The notes: generated by a model not told the origin, from the sequence alone. DNA of 64,000 nt from Sandaracinaceae bacterium (GCA_020633075.1 JACKEI010000002.1:682001-746000), one strand, 5' to 3'; shown: positions 46,463-55,319, numbered from the stretch's first letter. A program made the numbers and translations.

Positions 46463-46871
46463 ACGCTCACCCCGAGCCTCGCCAGGCACCCCTCCGTCCG
46501 AACCCAGAAATGCGCGCCGGCAGCGTCCCGGGCTACCCCCAAGCGCACGTCCCATGGCACTCTAAAGGCGTGCACGAGAGGTTCATGCGCGCTGACCCAC
46601 GGCGTACTGCGCAGAATATAGATTACGTAAACTTTTCGTACACTTAGCGTAGGTGCTTCATGTCTCCTATGAGCAGCGCTTTCGAGCTTCCTTGGCACAA
46701 CGGTCCTAGTCGCTGCCGGGAACGGGCACGCCTGCATCGCGAACACCGAAGGCGGAGTCCGCTGCTGGGGCGCCAACACGTGGGGACAGCTGGACGTCCC
46801 TGTCGGACTCACGCTCAGAACGATGATGTGAGCCCGAAGCACGCAAGAACGACAACCACCAACGATCACTC
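46463..46871. other. Gene-poor stretch right of the IS91 transposase
   Basis: It probably contains the right end of the IS element. An AT-rich patch at about 46612-46665 is followed by a decayed RCC1-repeat fragment (listed separately). I see no intact gene here. Confidence 0.5.
46673..46831 (+). pseudogene. RCC1-repeat protein remnant
   Basis: In this frame the DNA reads LVAAGNGHACIANTEGGV, then RCWGANTWGQLDVPVG, a textbook bacterial RCC1 repeat (GxxHxCa ... V.CWG.N..GQLG). No start codon or second repeat remains, and the frame is closed by stops on both sides. It is the stump of a surface RCC1-repeat protein, probably lost when the IS91 element or island arrived. Confidence 0.72.
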
Positions 46872-47900
46872 ATGAAGAACGCACACAACGCCATGCGCAC
46901 AACCGTCGTCTCCCTCCTTGCTCTGCTCGCGACCCTCGCGGCCGGTTGCCAGCCCGACGCTGTCTTCCGTGTCGTCCATCCCGCGATGGTCCCCACCGCC
47001 GACTACGGGAACGCCTACTCGATGGGCACGTTCGACGGGGTCAACCCGGGTTCAGCCGCAGCGTATAGGCAGCTGGTCACGCAGCACATTCAGCAGAGCG
47101 TCAACCCCGCGATCCATCTCTCGAGTGGTGACGGCCTGGTCATCTCCGCGAGCGTCTCGGACGACACCTTCGAGGTGACGTCTCGCCGGCAAGATGCGTC
47201 GTGCAACTGCGCCTACGAGAACGGAGTGGTCAATGGACAGCGGCAGTACATCTACCGCGCGACGCCGTGCATCCTGTTGGTCACGGAAGCGCGTGGACGC
47301 TCTTCGGTCACCTTCCGAGTGACCGACGCGCGCACGTCGATGGACGTGGTGTCGCACACGTTCACCGCAGCGGACGACTGGCGCGAGAGCGCCCTCACGG
47401 CGCCCAACTGCCAGAACGTCCCGCCCAACGATCAGTATCGTGCTCAGAGCGCGCCCCCGATCAGCAGGCAGGTGATGGCCGACCTGTATCGGAGCAACGC
47501 TGCGGACTTCGCGCGCGTCATCCTGCCGTGGTCCGAGGAGGTCGAGGTCGACCTCGAAGACTGCGATGGCGACGCGCGGTGCCGGGCGGCTCGCGAGCGG
47601 CTCCGCAACCAGGACCTAGAGGGGGCGCTGCGCCTCTACGACGAGGTGCTCGCGGCGTACACGGACCCGGCAGCCCCCGTCTCGGAAGACGACCTCGAGC
47701 GTGTCTCGGAGGCGCTCTACAACCGAGGCGTGGTCCGTGGCTACTCGAGTGACTTCATCGGCGCGCAGCTGGACCTTGAGCGCGCTTGCCAGATGAACCC
47801 GAGGGAGTCCGGCTGGCGCGAGGAGTTCGACCGGATCCGAGCGTTGGCCACCAGTCATGAAGAGCTGACGCGGCAGGTGAGCGGCACCCCCACGCAGTGA
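46872..47900 (+). CDS. Lipoprotein with TPR-like C-terminus
   Basis: This 342-residue predicted lipoprotein has the signal LLALLATLAAGC with a lipobox Cys. The N-terminal half is beta-rich (GLVISASVSDDTFEVTSRRQD, SVTFRVTDARTSMDVVSHTF), in the style of curli/penicillin-binding-activator-like periplasmic domains. A Cys pair occurs at CNC. The C-terminal 110 residues form TPR-like helices (LEGALRLYDEVLAAYTD, ERVSEALYNRGVVRGYSSDF). The function is unknown. It ends at a strong hairpin shared with the convergent sigma operon. Confidence 0.75.
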   Translation: MKNAHNAMRTTVVSLLALLATLAAGCQPDAVFRVVHPAMVPTADYGNAYSMGTFDGVNPGSAAAYRQLVTQHIQQSVNPAIHLSSGDGLVISASVSDDTFEVTSRRQDASCNCAYENGVVNGQRQYIYRATPCILLVTEARGRSSVTFRVTDARTSMDVVSHTFTAADDWRESALTAPNCQNVPPNDQYRAQSAPPISRQVMADLYRSNAADFARVILPWSEEVEVDLEDCDGDARCRAARERLRNQDLEGALRLYDEVLAAYTDPAAPVSEDDLERVSEALYNRGVVRGYSSDFIGAQLDLERACQMNPRESGWREEFDRIRALATSHEELTRQVSGTPTQ

Positions 47901-47906
47901 CGAGAG

Positions 47907-47945
47907 CACGGTGCTGGGCGGCCGAGGGGCTGGCCCAGCACCGTG
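47907..47945. terminator. Bidirectional hairpin, 13-bp perfect stem
   Basis: CACGGTGCTGGGC / GCCCAGCACCGTG pair perfectly over 13 bases with a 13-base loop, between two convergent genes. There is no long T-run on either side, but the position fits a shared terminator. Confidence 0.65.
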
Positions 47946-47975
47946 ACCCTCACAGCTCGAACCGACCCATGCTGT

Positions 47976-48167
47976 TCATGACCCCCAGTCGTCGTCGAGC
48001 AGCCCGCGTGGCAGCTCCGGGAGCACGGGCAGGTTGTCGAGCTGGGCTTCCACACGCTGCAGGACAGCAGCGAGCGTCTCGTCGACGGCCGCGGGTAGGG
48101 CGTCCGCCTGCCGCAGCCGGTCAAGCACCACGCGGACATCATCAGGGAGACTCTCAGTGTCGCTCAT
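47976..48167 (-). CDS. Small protein coupled to a sigma factor
   Basis: This 63-residue acidic helical protein (LPDDVRVVLDRLRQADALPA, then ETLAAVLQRVEAQLDNLP) ends DDDWGS. Its ATG overlaps the stop of the upstream sigma-like gene by four bases, so the two are translationally coupled. A small anti-sigma or sigma-binding role is the natural inference, but it has no membrane helix or zinc motif of known anti-sigma families. Confidence 0.65.
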   Translation of the reverse strand: MSDTESLPDDVRVVLDRLRQADALPAAVDETLAAVLQRVEAQLDNLPVLPELPRGLLDDDWGS

Positions 48168-48730
48168 CGCAGGGGATCCTGGTCGACCGCATGAAGCGCA
48201 GCCCGAAACGCGGCGCGAGCCTCACGGTGCCGAGAGTAGAGCGTGTTCGGGTTCACGCCCAGAGCTCGGGAGAGCTCTTGAACGGACATCTGATCGATGT
48301 CGACCGCCACGAGGATGGCTCTGTGATTGAACGAGAGACGACCCAACGCGCGACGCGCTCGCTGCTCGTCCTCGACGCGCGTCGATGCGTCGCGCTCGGT
48401 GGTGGGCAGCAGCGGGTCACCGACGGTGTGCAGCCTCGCCCTGCGTCGCTGGCGCCTGCGTGCGTTGGCCACGACTCGGACCGCGAACCCAAACGCGAAG
48501 GCTCCCACCGTGACACTGCCGTCGTACGCGTCGCGAGCCCGCAGCACGCGGATCACTGTCTCGTGCAGCAGATCCTCTTCGTCCTCTTCCGGCGCGCCAA
48601 GCCGGCGAATCTGGGACAGGAGACGCGGAAGGTCGGACCGCAGGGCGTCCCAGAAGGGGTCCACAGGCCGGATTGCGCGGACGACCGCGACGCTGCTCGC
48701 TTGGGTCACAGGGGACTTACGAGGGATCAC
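48164..48730 (-). CDS. ECF-like RNA polymerase sigma factor
   Basis: This 188-residue sigma-70-family protein shows region 2 (RLLSQIRRLGAPEEDEEDLLHETVIRVLR ... FAFGFAVRVVANARRRQRRRA) and region 4 (ALGRLSFNHRAILVAVDIDQMSVQELSRALGVNPNTLYSRHREAR), a typical helix-turn-helix. It therefore resembles group IV (ECF) factors. The start may be GTG 48730 or a later GTG (48709). It is divergent from a second, related protein with only 24 bases between the annotated starts. Confidence 0.82.
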   Translation of the reverse strand: MIPRKSPVTQASSVAVVRAIRPVDPFWDALRSDLPRLLSQIRRLGAPEEDEEDLLHETVIRVLRARDAYDGSVTVGAFAFGFAVRVVANARRRQRRRARLHTVGDPLLPTTERDASTRVEDEQRARRALGRLSFNHRAILVAVDIDQMSVQELSRALGVNPNTLYSRHREARAAFRAALHAVDQDPLR

Positions 48731-48754
48731 ATTGCGTCCCGAAAAGAGGGGTGA

Positions 48755-49222
48755 ATGAGTGGTATCGCGCAGCTGTGGTCGAGGGTCAAGGCTGAGTCGG
48801 CGGTGCTCCAGAGACGCCTGCGACTGCTTGGCCTCTCGGAGCCCGAGATCGAGGCCGTGCTCGAAGAGACGCTCATCCGCGTGCTCGCGGCGGCCCGAGA
48901 CTCGGACGCCGAGCTGCTCCCCGTCACGATGTACGGAACAGCCGTGAGGGTCGCCGTGGCGCGCCGGGATGGCGGCAGTGGTTTGGATGGGCCCCAGACT
49001 GCAGGCGGGTGGGGTGCGCGCGCGATTGGTGCCCGGGAGATCGCCGCCCTCGGCCAGATCCCTTTTCGCCAGCGCGTCGCGCTGGTCGGTGTGGAGGTCG
49101 CTGGCTACACCGTGGAGGAGGTCGCCAGCGCGCTGGGCGTCGCGCCTGAGGAGGCGCTTGTGCTGCTACGTGAAGGGCGCTCGGCGCTGGCCACGCGGCT
49201 GCGGGAGCAGGGCGACGAGTGA
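48755..49222 (+). CDS. Sigma-like protein, paralogue of the divergent sigma factor
   Basis: This 155-residue protein aligns by eye with its divergent neighbour: RRLRLLGLSEPEIEAVLEETLIRVLAAARD matches RRLGAPEEDEEDLLHETVIRVLRARD. GTAVRVAVARRD matches GFAVRVVANARR, and the C-terminal IPFRQRVALVGVEVAGYTVEEVASALGVAPEEALVLLREGR matches region 4. It is shorter, and region 2 has lost many basic residues, so it may regulate or compete and not recruit polymerase. GAGGGG precedes the ATG. The DUF3800-like gene follows after 111 bases. Confidence 0.75.
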   Translation: MSGIAQLWSRVKAESAVLQRRLRLLGLSEPEIEAVLEETLIRVLAAARDSDAELLPVTMYGTAVRVAVARRDGGSGLDGPQTAGGWGARAIGAREIAALGQIPFRQRVALVGVEVAGYTVEEVASALGVAPEEALVLLREGRSALATRLREQGDE

Positions 49223-49333
49223 CTTGGAAACGCGGCAGTCGGCCGGGCGCGTTGGATCACATTGCGAAGAGTCCCTCTGTGAGCGCAGCATCTGTCGCGA
49301 GTCATTCCGACTCCAGCAGGAAGCAGAGAGCTC

Positions 49334-51718
49334 ATGGGCAGCGGACTTCCCCAACGCAACGCCGACATGCTGATGGTTGTGCTCAACCGAATCATTACGT
49401 CAGCCTTGTTGAGACAGCGGGCAAGCCTCGCCAAAGAGGCCCGGGGGCTGCCTGTCCCACAGCCACCGGATGTGTGGCCTGCAGCGCAAGCATCCAAGAG
49501 TGCACAGAAGGCCAAGCACGCGCTGGGCAAAGCGCGGCGCTGCGCATGGGACCAGGCAACGTGCCAGGAACTGTGCGCCGCAGTAGGTGGCGTCGCGGCG
49601 AACGTCCCCGAGTGGAAGGGGTTGCTCGACTCGTTGCTTGACGGACTCGGCGCGCCGGTTGCCGTAGCGCTCCCCACCGTTGCTGGCGACGGGCGGTCCA
49701 ATTCGGCCGACGCTCCAGAGACCCCGCCGCACCCAACGCACCTCGCCGTCGCCCGCGCCAGACCGTCCAATTCGCCGGGCGGCCCGAAGACCCGTCCCCA
49801 CGGAGCGCACCTGGCTGTCCCGAGCGAAAGGCCCTCTCATCAACTCGGTGACCTCGATGCCGCTTCGCAGTGGAACGTGTTCGTCGACGAGACGGGAGAC
49901 GCCTTTGGTGATCCGAAACGTGGCAAGAAGCAGCAGATGGGGCGCGTCGTTGCCGTTGCGGTACCGGAGCCGAGGCCGGAAGGGCTTGCGTTGCTTCCCA
50001 CGGACTGGCACGCGTGTCGCTTCGAGGACGATGAGAGGGATTCGAGCCTAGATGGCCTACTGGCTTTCCCCGTGGGGATTCTCGGCCTCACCTCCGCCGA
50101 CGTTGGAGGGGGCCAAGACGGGTGGGCGACGCTGATCCAGCGGACAGTCCTGCTTACGGCAGCCGCGCTTCCGGTGTCACACGATGGTCCACCGGCGACA
50201 ATTGCGTTCTATGTCGAGCAGCGTGGCGAGACCCTGCCCAGCCTACAGACGCTCGGGATCGCGTCGATCCAGACGGTGTTGGTCAGCATCGACCCAGCCT
50301 ACGCCAAGGTGTCGATGACGCTGAAGGTGATCGCGAAGGGCAAGAATGTCGACCTGGGCTACCCCGATCTGGTGGCCCATACGTGGGCAGCGGCATCGCG
50401 GGAGTCGGCGACGCGCCTCAAGCGATCGAGCCTCAGGGGAACCTGCTTGCACAGCGCTAACGTGTTTTCAGCACCGCTTTGGGATCTTGCGTTCGCCTCC
50501 TCCCATGAACCGGGTGCCGCGTGGCTCGAGGCGCTCGCGCGTCAGCGGACGAATTGGAATGGCCTCGATCGGCTGCTGCTCGGTCTCGTTCGACGACGCG
50601 TGTGCAACAACGCCGCGCTGTGGCAGCAGCTGCTTGCTGGGCTCGGCACGTACTCGGACAGCAAGGCGGTAGATAGTGGCGTGTTCAGCGATGCGTGCCG
50701 CTTCTTGGGAGACAGCCGACCCAGCGGCATGGTGCTCCCGCCGCAGGTTGAGCTGGGCTTCCTGCTCGCTCAGGTTGCCCAGGGGAACCATGTTGGGGCG
50801 ACCAGCGATGAAGGGCTCGCTGCGCTTCAAGCGTTGGCGAAGCGGCGTCGCGGGTCGAACATTCAGCTCTCGTGCGAGGCAGACCTAGTCTGCGCCGTGC
50901 GTCACACGAACGCGTTTCGTTTTCATGACGCCGAGACCATGCTCGAGGGCTGGGAGCAGGACCTCCCTGGGCTGCCACTGCAGTGGCGGGGACGGTGGCA
51001 TTCACAGCGGGGCCAAGTCCACGCGTTCCGCGGCGAGCACGCGGCGGCGCGGGATTCGTTCGCATGCGCCCTCAGGCTCTTTGACCAGCTCGATGAACCA
51101 GAAAGGAGCCGCGAGCGCGCGCACTCGGGCACCTATGCGATGATCGCGGCTACCGACGACACAACCTTGTCCGCCGCTGCCCTGCGCGACATCATCGACG
51201 CCGGGGCTGGGCTTGTGCCGATGGCGTTGGCACCGCAGAGCCTTGCCAGGATCGCCGCCTCCACCGGGCCCAGCACGCAGTATGTCCACCACGCCGTGGT
51301 GCGATACCTCGCCACTCGGGGGGAGACCTCCGACGTTGGGCACTACCTCTCGGAGCGCGCTCGCTGGGCAACACGCAGCCACCATCCCTGGCCGCTCATC
51401 GACGCGTGGCGTTTCATTCTGCTCTCCAAGGTCGGGCGCCAGGCGTTCCGAGATGCTGGTCCAATCCTCGACCGCGCCATCGAGACGTGCCGCAAAGCGG
51501 GACACGAAGGGGTGCTCGGGCTCATCGCCGAGACCCTCGCGGGCGTGAGGAAGCTGACGCGCCTGGGGGCTGGACCAGACCCCGCTCGTCTCGATGAGCT
51601 TGCGAGATCGCTCCCGACCGCGGAGGCTCGCATTGCCCTACTGCGAGATCTGACGGGCGGCGCAGCCTCCACACCGCAGGCGCTCCTCGAGGCCGTGCTC
51701 CCGTTCAACTTCCGCTGA
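49334..51718 (+). CDS. Large protein with DUF3800/RNase H-like domain and helical repeats
   Basis: This 794-residue protein has a helical N-terminus (about 1-115), a Pro-rich linker and then a domain starting WNVFVDETGDAFGDP at residue 180. An acidic DETGD on the first strand, followed by RVVAVAVPE, is the pattern of DUF3800 proteins, which have an RNase H-like fold. A later NVDLGYPDLVAHTWAAAS (about 338-355) fits the second acidic site. The C-terminal 400 residues are helical, TPR-like repeats (GQVHAFRGEHAAARDSFACALRLFDQL). I infer a nuclease or nucleic-acid sensor with a repeat platform, possibly defence-related. GC is lower than in the backbone. Confidence 0.72.
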   Translation: MGSGLPQRNADMLMVVLNRIITSALLRQRASLAKEARGLPVPQPPDVWPAAQASKSAQKAKHALGKARRCAWDQATCQELCAAVGGVAANVPEWKGLLDSLLDGLGAPVAVALPTVAGDGRSNSADAPETPPHPTHLAVARARPSNSPGGPKTRPHGAHLAVPSERPSHQLGDLDAASQWNVFVDETGDAFGDPKRGKKQQMGRVVAVAVPEPRPEGLALLPTDWHACRFEDDERDSSLDGLLAFPVGILGLTSADVGGGQDGWATLIQRTVLLTAAALPVSHDGPPATIAFYVEQRGETLPSLQTLGIASIQTVLVSIDPAYAKVSMTLKVIAKGKNVDLGYPDLVAHTWAAASRESATRLKRSSLRGTCLHSANVFSAPLWDLAFASSHEPGAAWLEALARQRTNWNGLDRLLLGLVRRRVCNNAALWQQLLAGLGTYSDSKAVDSGVFSDACRFLGDSRPSGMVLPPQVELGFLLAQVAQGNHVGATSDEGLAALQALAKRRRGSNIQLSCEADLVCAVRHTNAFRFHDAETMLEGWEQDLPGLPLQWRGRWHSQRGQVHAFRGEHAAARDSFACALRLFDQLDEPERSRERAHSGTYAMIAATDDTTLSAAALRDIIDAGAGLVPMALAPQSLARIAASTGPSTQYVHHAVVRYLATRGETSDVGHYLSERARWATRSHHPWPLIDAWRFILLSKVGRQAFRDAGPILDRAIETCRKAGHEGVLGLIAETLAGVRKLTRLGAGPDPARLDELARSLPTAEARIALLRDLTGGAASTPQALLEAVLPFNFR

Positions 51719-51866
51719 TCGCAGCTCCATCGCGTTGGCGTCACGGTTTCCGGCGCGTCGAGACAAGTGGGGGTAGGGGGCTGCGCGAAGCGCTGGCCCG
51801 CAACGGACCACGGCTCGTGGCATGGGCTGCGCGCGGTGGTTCGCGACCAACCCGAAGGAGGCACCG

Positions 51867-52148
51867 ATGAGGAAACTGCTGCGCGACGCTTGGCTGGTGG
51901 CATTTGTGACGTTGATGAGCTTCGGCGCGATCTCCGCTTGTGGAAGCGGCGATGCCCAGTGCCATGAGCGCTGCCAGGAACACAGCGACTGCGAAGGCAG
52001 TCTGTTGTGCTTGAACACAAACTCGGGCTTCCAGTGTCTGCCGAACCACTGCGACACGTGCTTCGAGGATGGTCTCACCTGCTACACGACAGACTCGGGC
52101 TCGGTGTCGGACGGGACGTTCGTGTGCGCGAGTCCTCGCTGCGGGTGA
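51867..52148 (+). CDS. Small Cys-rich lipoprotein
   Basis: This 93-residue protein has a clear signal and lipobox (AFVTLMSFGAISAC) followed by ten Cys in the mature part, arranged as CHERCQEHSDCEGSLLC, CLPNHCDTCFEDGLTC and a final Cys near the end. This resembles small disulfide-rich surface domains of myxobacteria. A good Shine-Dalgarno sequence (GGAGG) lies six bases before the ATG at 51867. The function is unknown. Confidence 0.78.
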   Translation: MRKLLRDAWLVAFVTLMSFGAISACGSGDAQCHERCQEHSDCEGSLLCLNTNSGFQCLPNHCDTCFEDGLTCYTTDSGSVSDGTFVCASPRCG

Positions 52149-52491
52149 GCTTGTTGCCGACGCTGGACACTGTACCCGTCATGGTAGTGAGGTCATATGT
52201 CGCAGATGGAACCGACTGGCATCGAAACGCAAGTCATTGTCGTGACCATGCGTCGTGAAAATCCGTTCGTGGCAATGGCACTCATCTTGCTCCGGGAAGA
52301 TGGTTTTGTGCCGTTGTCCGTTCAAAGGGACGTAATCGCGTGGGACAACGGATTGATGCCCAGTCAGATCGGGCCTCCTACCTCCCCGTAGTGACCTTCA
52401 CGACGGGCTCGTCGTAGATCTCCTCGCGACCTTTGTCGACGACCACAACGTGGTGATCCGGGCTGTTCTCGCAGCGCAGTGCGCAGGGCCA
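52149..52491. other. Gap holding a possible C-terminal extension of the methyltransferase
   Basis: On the minus strand the 37 codons after the methyltransferase TAG (52378-52491) stay open and read like coding sequence (RCENSPDHHVVVVDKGREEIYDEPVV). On the plus strand a 64-codon frame (52197-52391) has no other support. Nothing else is seen. Confidence 0.4.
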
Positions 52492-53745
52492 CTACTCCGC
52501 CGACATGGCGGGCAACTCAAGCTGCTCCGCAGCGAACTGTTCTTCCGCCAGCGCGCCAAACCCCTTCCCGGTCCCAGGGTGCGCTGAGTGGTCGCCCCGC
52601 AAGTGCCAGAACTTTCGCGGCAGACTCGTCGTTGCCTCGGCTGGCGGTACCCCCATCCGCACAGGCGGCAGCAGCTTCAACCCACCGCGCGGACGACCGC
52701 GGCCCAGTAGCTGGACGCGAATCTCGCGAGCAAGGATCTCGGCAAGCAGCGAAGGAACAGCGTTGCCGACCTGCTTTTGCACGACCGTCGGGACGCCGAG
52801 AATCTTGATGTCGTCGGGGAACGTTTGGATCCGGCAGAGCTCGCGCATCGCAAGCCGTCGGTTGTCCCAGTGGAAGGGGCCGATTGCTGGACCAGGCTTG
52901 GACTGCACGGTCCAGGAGGGAAGCCGCTTTGAGAGCTTCAGCAAGAAGGACCAGTAGCGTCGTCGCCATCCGAACAGGGGCTCTCCATGGCCACGGTCGG
53001 TATGGAAGAGGTAGTTCTCGCCCTCGGGGATGGTGGGCAGGAGGTCGGCCCACCTGCCGCGCATCGCCAAGTCTTCGTGGGGTTCCGGCTCGACGTCGCC
53101 GAGGGCGTCCCACGCGGTGCGATGAGCCTCAGCTCGCCCCTCCCCATGCGTCGGCTTGGGGAACACGAACTCCTGCCCTTCGCGACCGGCGATGAGGAAA
53201 AAGCGCGAGCGAAGCTGAGGCACGCCGTAGTCTGCGGCGAGCAAGACTTGGCAGTGCGGGCGGTAGTTCGTCCCCGCCCGCTTGTTGATTGTCGCGAGCT
53301 GGTCCTTGAGGAACTGCAGACCCTCAGACTTGGACTTGTACGCCAGGCCCTCCACGTTCTCGAGCAGGATGGCTTTGGGGAGGGTGTCCTCCACAACCCG
53401 CATGTAGGCGTTCAGCGTGCTCGCCCGAGGGTCCGACAGGCGCTTCGTGTCGCGGTTCTTCCATGTTCCGGACTTCGAGAACGGCTGGCACGGCGGGCCT
53501 CCGATGAGGACGTCCGCCTCGCCTTTGACGAGCTTGGCGACATCGAGGATCTCCTCGCTCGACACATCGTAGATGGAGCGCTCCACGACGGGCCAAATGT
53601 CGTTGTGGCGCATCGTCGCGCAGGCATCCGCGTCCATCTCGATGGCAGCGCGCGTGCGAAACCCAGCGGCCTCGAAGCCAAAATCGAGACCCCCGGCACC
53701 TGTGTAAAGGCTGATCGTCTTAGGTGAGTGACCCATACTGGACAT
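52492..53745 (-). CDS. DNA (cytosine-5)-methyltransferase of a restriction-modification system
   Basis: This 417-residue C5-methyltransferase has motif I ISLYTGAGGLDFGFEAAGF, motif IV GGPPCQPFSKSG with the catalytic Cys, motif VI LLENVEGLAYKS, motif VIII VPQLRSRFFLIAGRE, and motif X KQVGNAVPSLLAEILA. The target-recognition region lies between VIII and X. The start is ATG 53745 or 53736. It is divergent from a PD-(D/E)XK protein (85 bases between starts), which suggests a type II restriction-modification pair. The stop is TAG, after which 37 further codons remain open. Confidence 0.93.
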   Translation of the reverse strand: MSSMGHSPKTISLYTGAGGLDFGFEAAGFRTRAAIEMDADACATMRHNDIWPVVERSIYDVSSEEILDVAKLVKGEADVLIGGPPCQPFSKSGTWKNRDTKRLSDPRASTLNAYMRVVEDTLPKAILLENVEGLAYKSKSEGLQFLKDQLATINKRAGTNYRPHCQVLLAADYGVPQLRSRFFLIAGREGQEFVFPKPTHGEGRAEAHRTAWDALGDVEPEPHEDLAMRGRWADLLPTIPEGENYLFHTDRGHGEPLFGWRRRYWSFLLKLSKRLPSWTVQSKPGPAIGPFHWDNRRLAMRELCRIQTFPDDIKILGVPTVVQKQVGNAVPSLLAEILAREIRVQLLGRGRPRGGLKLLPPVRMGVPPAEATTSLPRKFWHLRGDHSAHPGTGKGFGALAEEQFAAEQLELPAMSAE

Positions 53746-53830
53746 CTGTATACCATGCCTGCGACATTCGCCGACGCGACCTTGCAGCAAAGTGGCCCCG
53801 AAGGTCCCCGGAAGGGAGCATCGGCGCAAC

Positions 53831-55210
53831 ATGAACGACGAGCATGTCCCCTACGCGCCGGACTTCACGCCTGCGACGCTTGGCAAGACGCTCGGGGAGG
53901 ATGCGGTCCTGGAATGGCTCCTGCGGACCGCCGACAACCTCGGGACGAAAGCTGAACTCTCGCGCGCGGTGCAGGCCAACGGCCTCACGCATATCGAAGA
54001 CGCCAAGAATCGCCGAGACATGGCGAGCCATGTGATCCAGGGCCTCCAGAATTACAAGCTCGTCGACTCCAGTGATGGCGACCGAGTGGGTCTCACCAAC
54101 GTGGGCCGAGCTATCCTTGACGCCACCCCGGAGGACCGCCCTGTTGTCTTTGCGCGACATATCCTCGCCAACTGCAACGGGCTTCGGTTCGTCGAAGCTA
54201 TCCAACGCATCACGCTGCGCGGGGACAAGCCCAGCATGAGGCTGCTGACTCCACTGCTGGACCGGCATGCTACATCCAAGAACATCAGCACCATGCGGGC
54301 GTGGCTGGCGCGCGCCGGCCTCTTCCCACCCAAGGGCTACGAGTTGGATCTCGGTGCGCTTGAGCGCCTGCTGGGTGAGGACACATCGCCACTCTTCGGA
54401 CTGAGTGAAGGCGAGGCCGAGTTCGTCCTCGCGGTGCGACTCGTGGAAGAGCAAACCGGCGAGTCCTGGGTGCGGGCGTCGGCCGCCAAGACCGTGGCGC
54501 TCCAGCGCAACCCAGATGCCGCGATCCCCCACAAGGCTCTGAGCGGATTCGTGAAGAAGCTGTCTGTCGAGGGCGTGTGCGAGGTCGGAAGCGCGGGTGG
54601 GAGCGGCGGCTCAGGGACGACCGTGCGCCTCATCGCTGCGGGCCGCGACTTCACGGACGGCGAGCTTCGAAACCTGCTCGCGCAGTCGCAATCCGGGTTC
54701 GCACTCCACAAGATGCTCACGCTCGGGGAAGCGTTCCGGCAGCTTGAATCCGACGACATTCACGTATGTGGTCACGCAGGCGAAATGATGGCCGTGCACC
54801 TGTGCTTGGCTCTGGGACTTCGCGTCGAAGCCTGGCGCAAGCGGGCGCCGGAGGCGGAGATCGACCTAATTGCCGAGCGCACAGTGGGCCTCGCCTACCA
54901 GCGCTGGATGGTGCAGGTGAAGAACACATCCGGGAGCGTGGACTCGGACCGCATCGACCGTGAGGTCGGCGCAGCTGCCGGTACCGGGGCAACCCACATA
55001 CTCTTCGTGGCCCCCCGCTCTACGCTCACCGGGCCAGCCCGAAAGGAGGCTTTGGTCCGGTCCCGCCTCACATCGCTTCACGTCTATTTCCTGGACGAAC
55101 GGTACTTCGGAGCCTCGATCGATATCGTGAAGATCGTGGACGAGCTCAAGCTCCAGGCACGACGCGTCGCCGGCAGCAAGAGGGCCGAGGCTAGGGGACG
55201 CCTAGAGTAG
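53831..55210 (+). CDS. Probable restriction endonuclease (PD-(D/E)XK type)
   Basis: This 459-residue protein is paired with the cytosine-5 methyltransferase. The N-terminal two thirds look helical with winged-helix character (LSRAVQANGLTHIED, SMRLLTPLLDRHATSKNIST). The C-terminal domain has EAEIDLIAERTVGLAYQRWMVQVKNTSG: the Asp of EID, a beta hairpin and then Q-V-K. This is the D...QxK variant seen in Mrr-like and several type II enzymes. A helix and THILFVAPRSTLTGPARKEA follow. The recognition sequence cannot be told. The ATG at 53831 was chosen; ATG 53792 would overlap the regulatory gap. Confidence 0.78.
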   Translation: MNDEHVPYAPDFTPATLGKTLGEDAVLEWLLRTADNLGTKAELSRAVQANGLTHIEDAKNRRDMASHVIQGLQNYKLVDSSDGDRVGLTNVGRAILDATPEDRPVVFARHILANCNGLRFVEAIQRITLRGDKPSMRLLTPLLDRHATSKNISTMRAWLARAGLFPPKGYELDLGALERLLGEDTSPLFGLSEGEAEFVLAVRLVEEQTGESWVRASAAKTVALQRNPDAAIPHKALSGFVKKLSVEGVCEVGSAGGSGGSGTTVRLIAAGRDFTDGELRNLLAQSQSGFALHKMLTLGEAFRQLESDDIHVCGHAGEMMAVHLCLALGLRVEAWRKRAPEAEIDLIAERTVGLAYQRWMVQVKNTSGSVDSDRIDREVGAAAGTGATHILFVAPRSTLTGPARKEALVRSRLTSLHVYFLDERYFGASIDIVKIVDELKLQARRVAGSKRAEARGRLE

Positions 55211-55319
55211 CGACGAAGGAGGACACGGCTCATGGATCGGTTGCTGGAGTAGGCCAGACGGCCATCGGTGCGCAACGGAACGCCGATTCCGGCCCCGAGT
55301 ACCGGAGATCTGCCCCCTA

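Noticed and set aside
52197..52391. 64-codon plus-strand gene
   Set aside because: It has no ribosome site or recognisable domain, and it overlaps the coding-like extension of the methyltransferase on the other strand.
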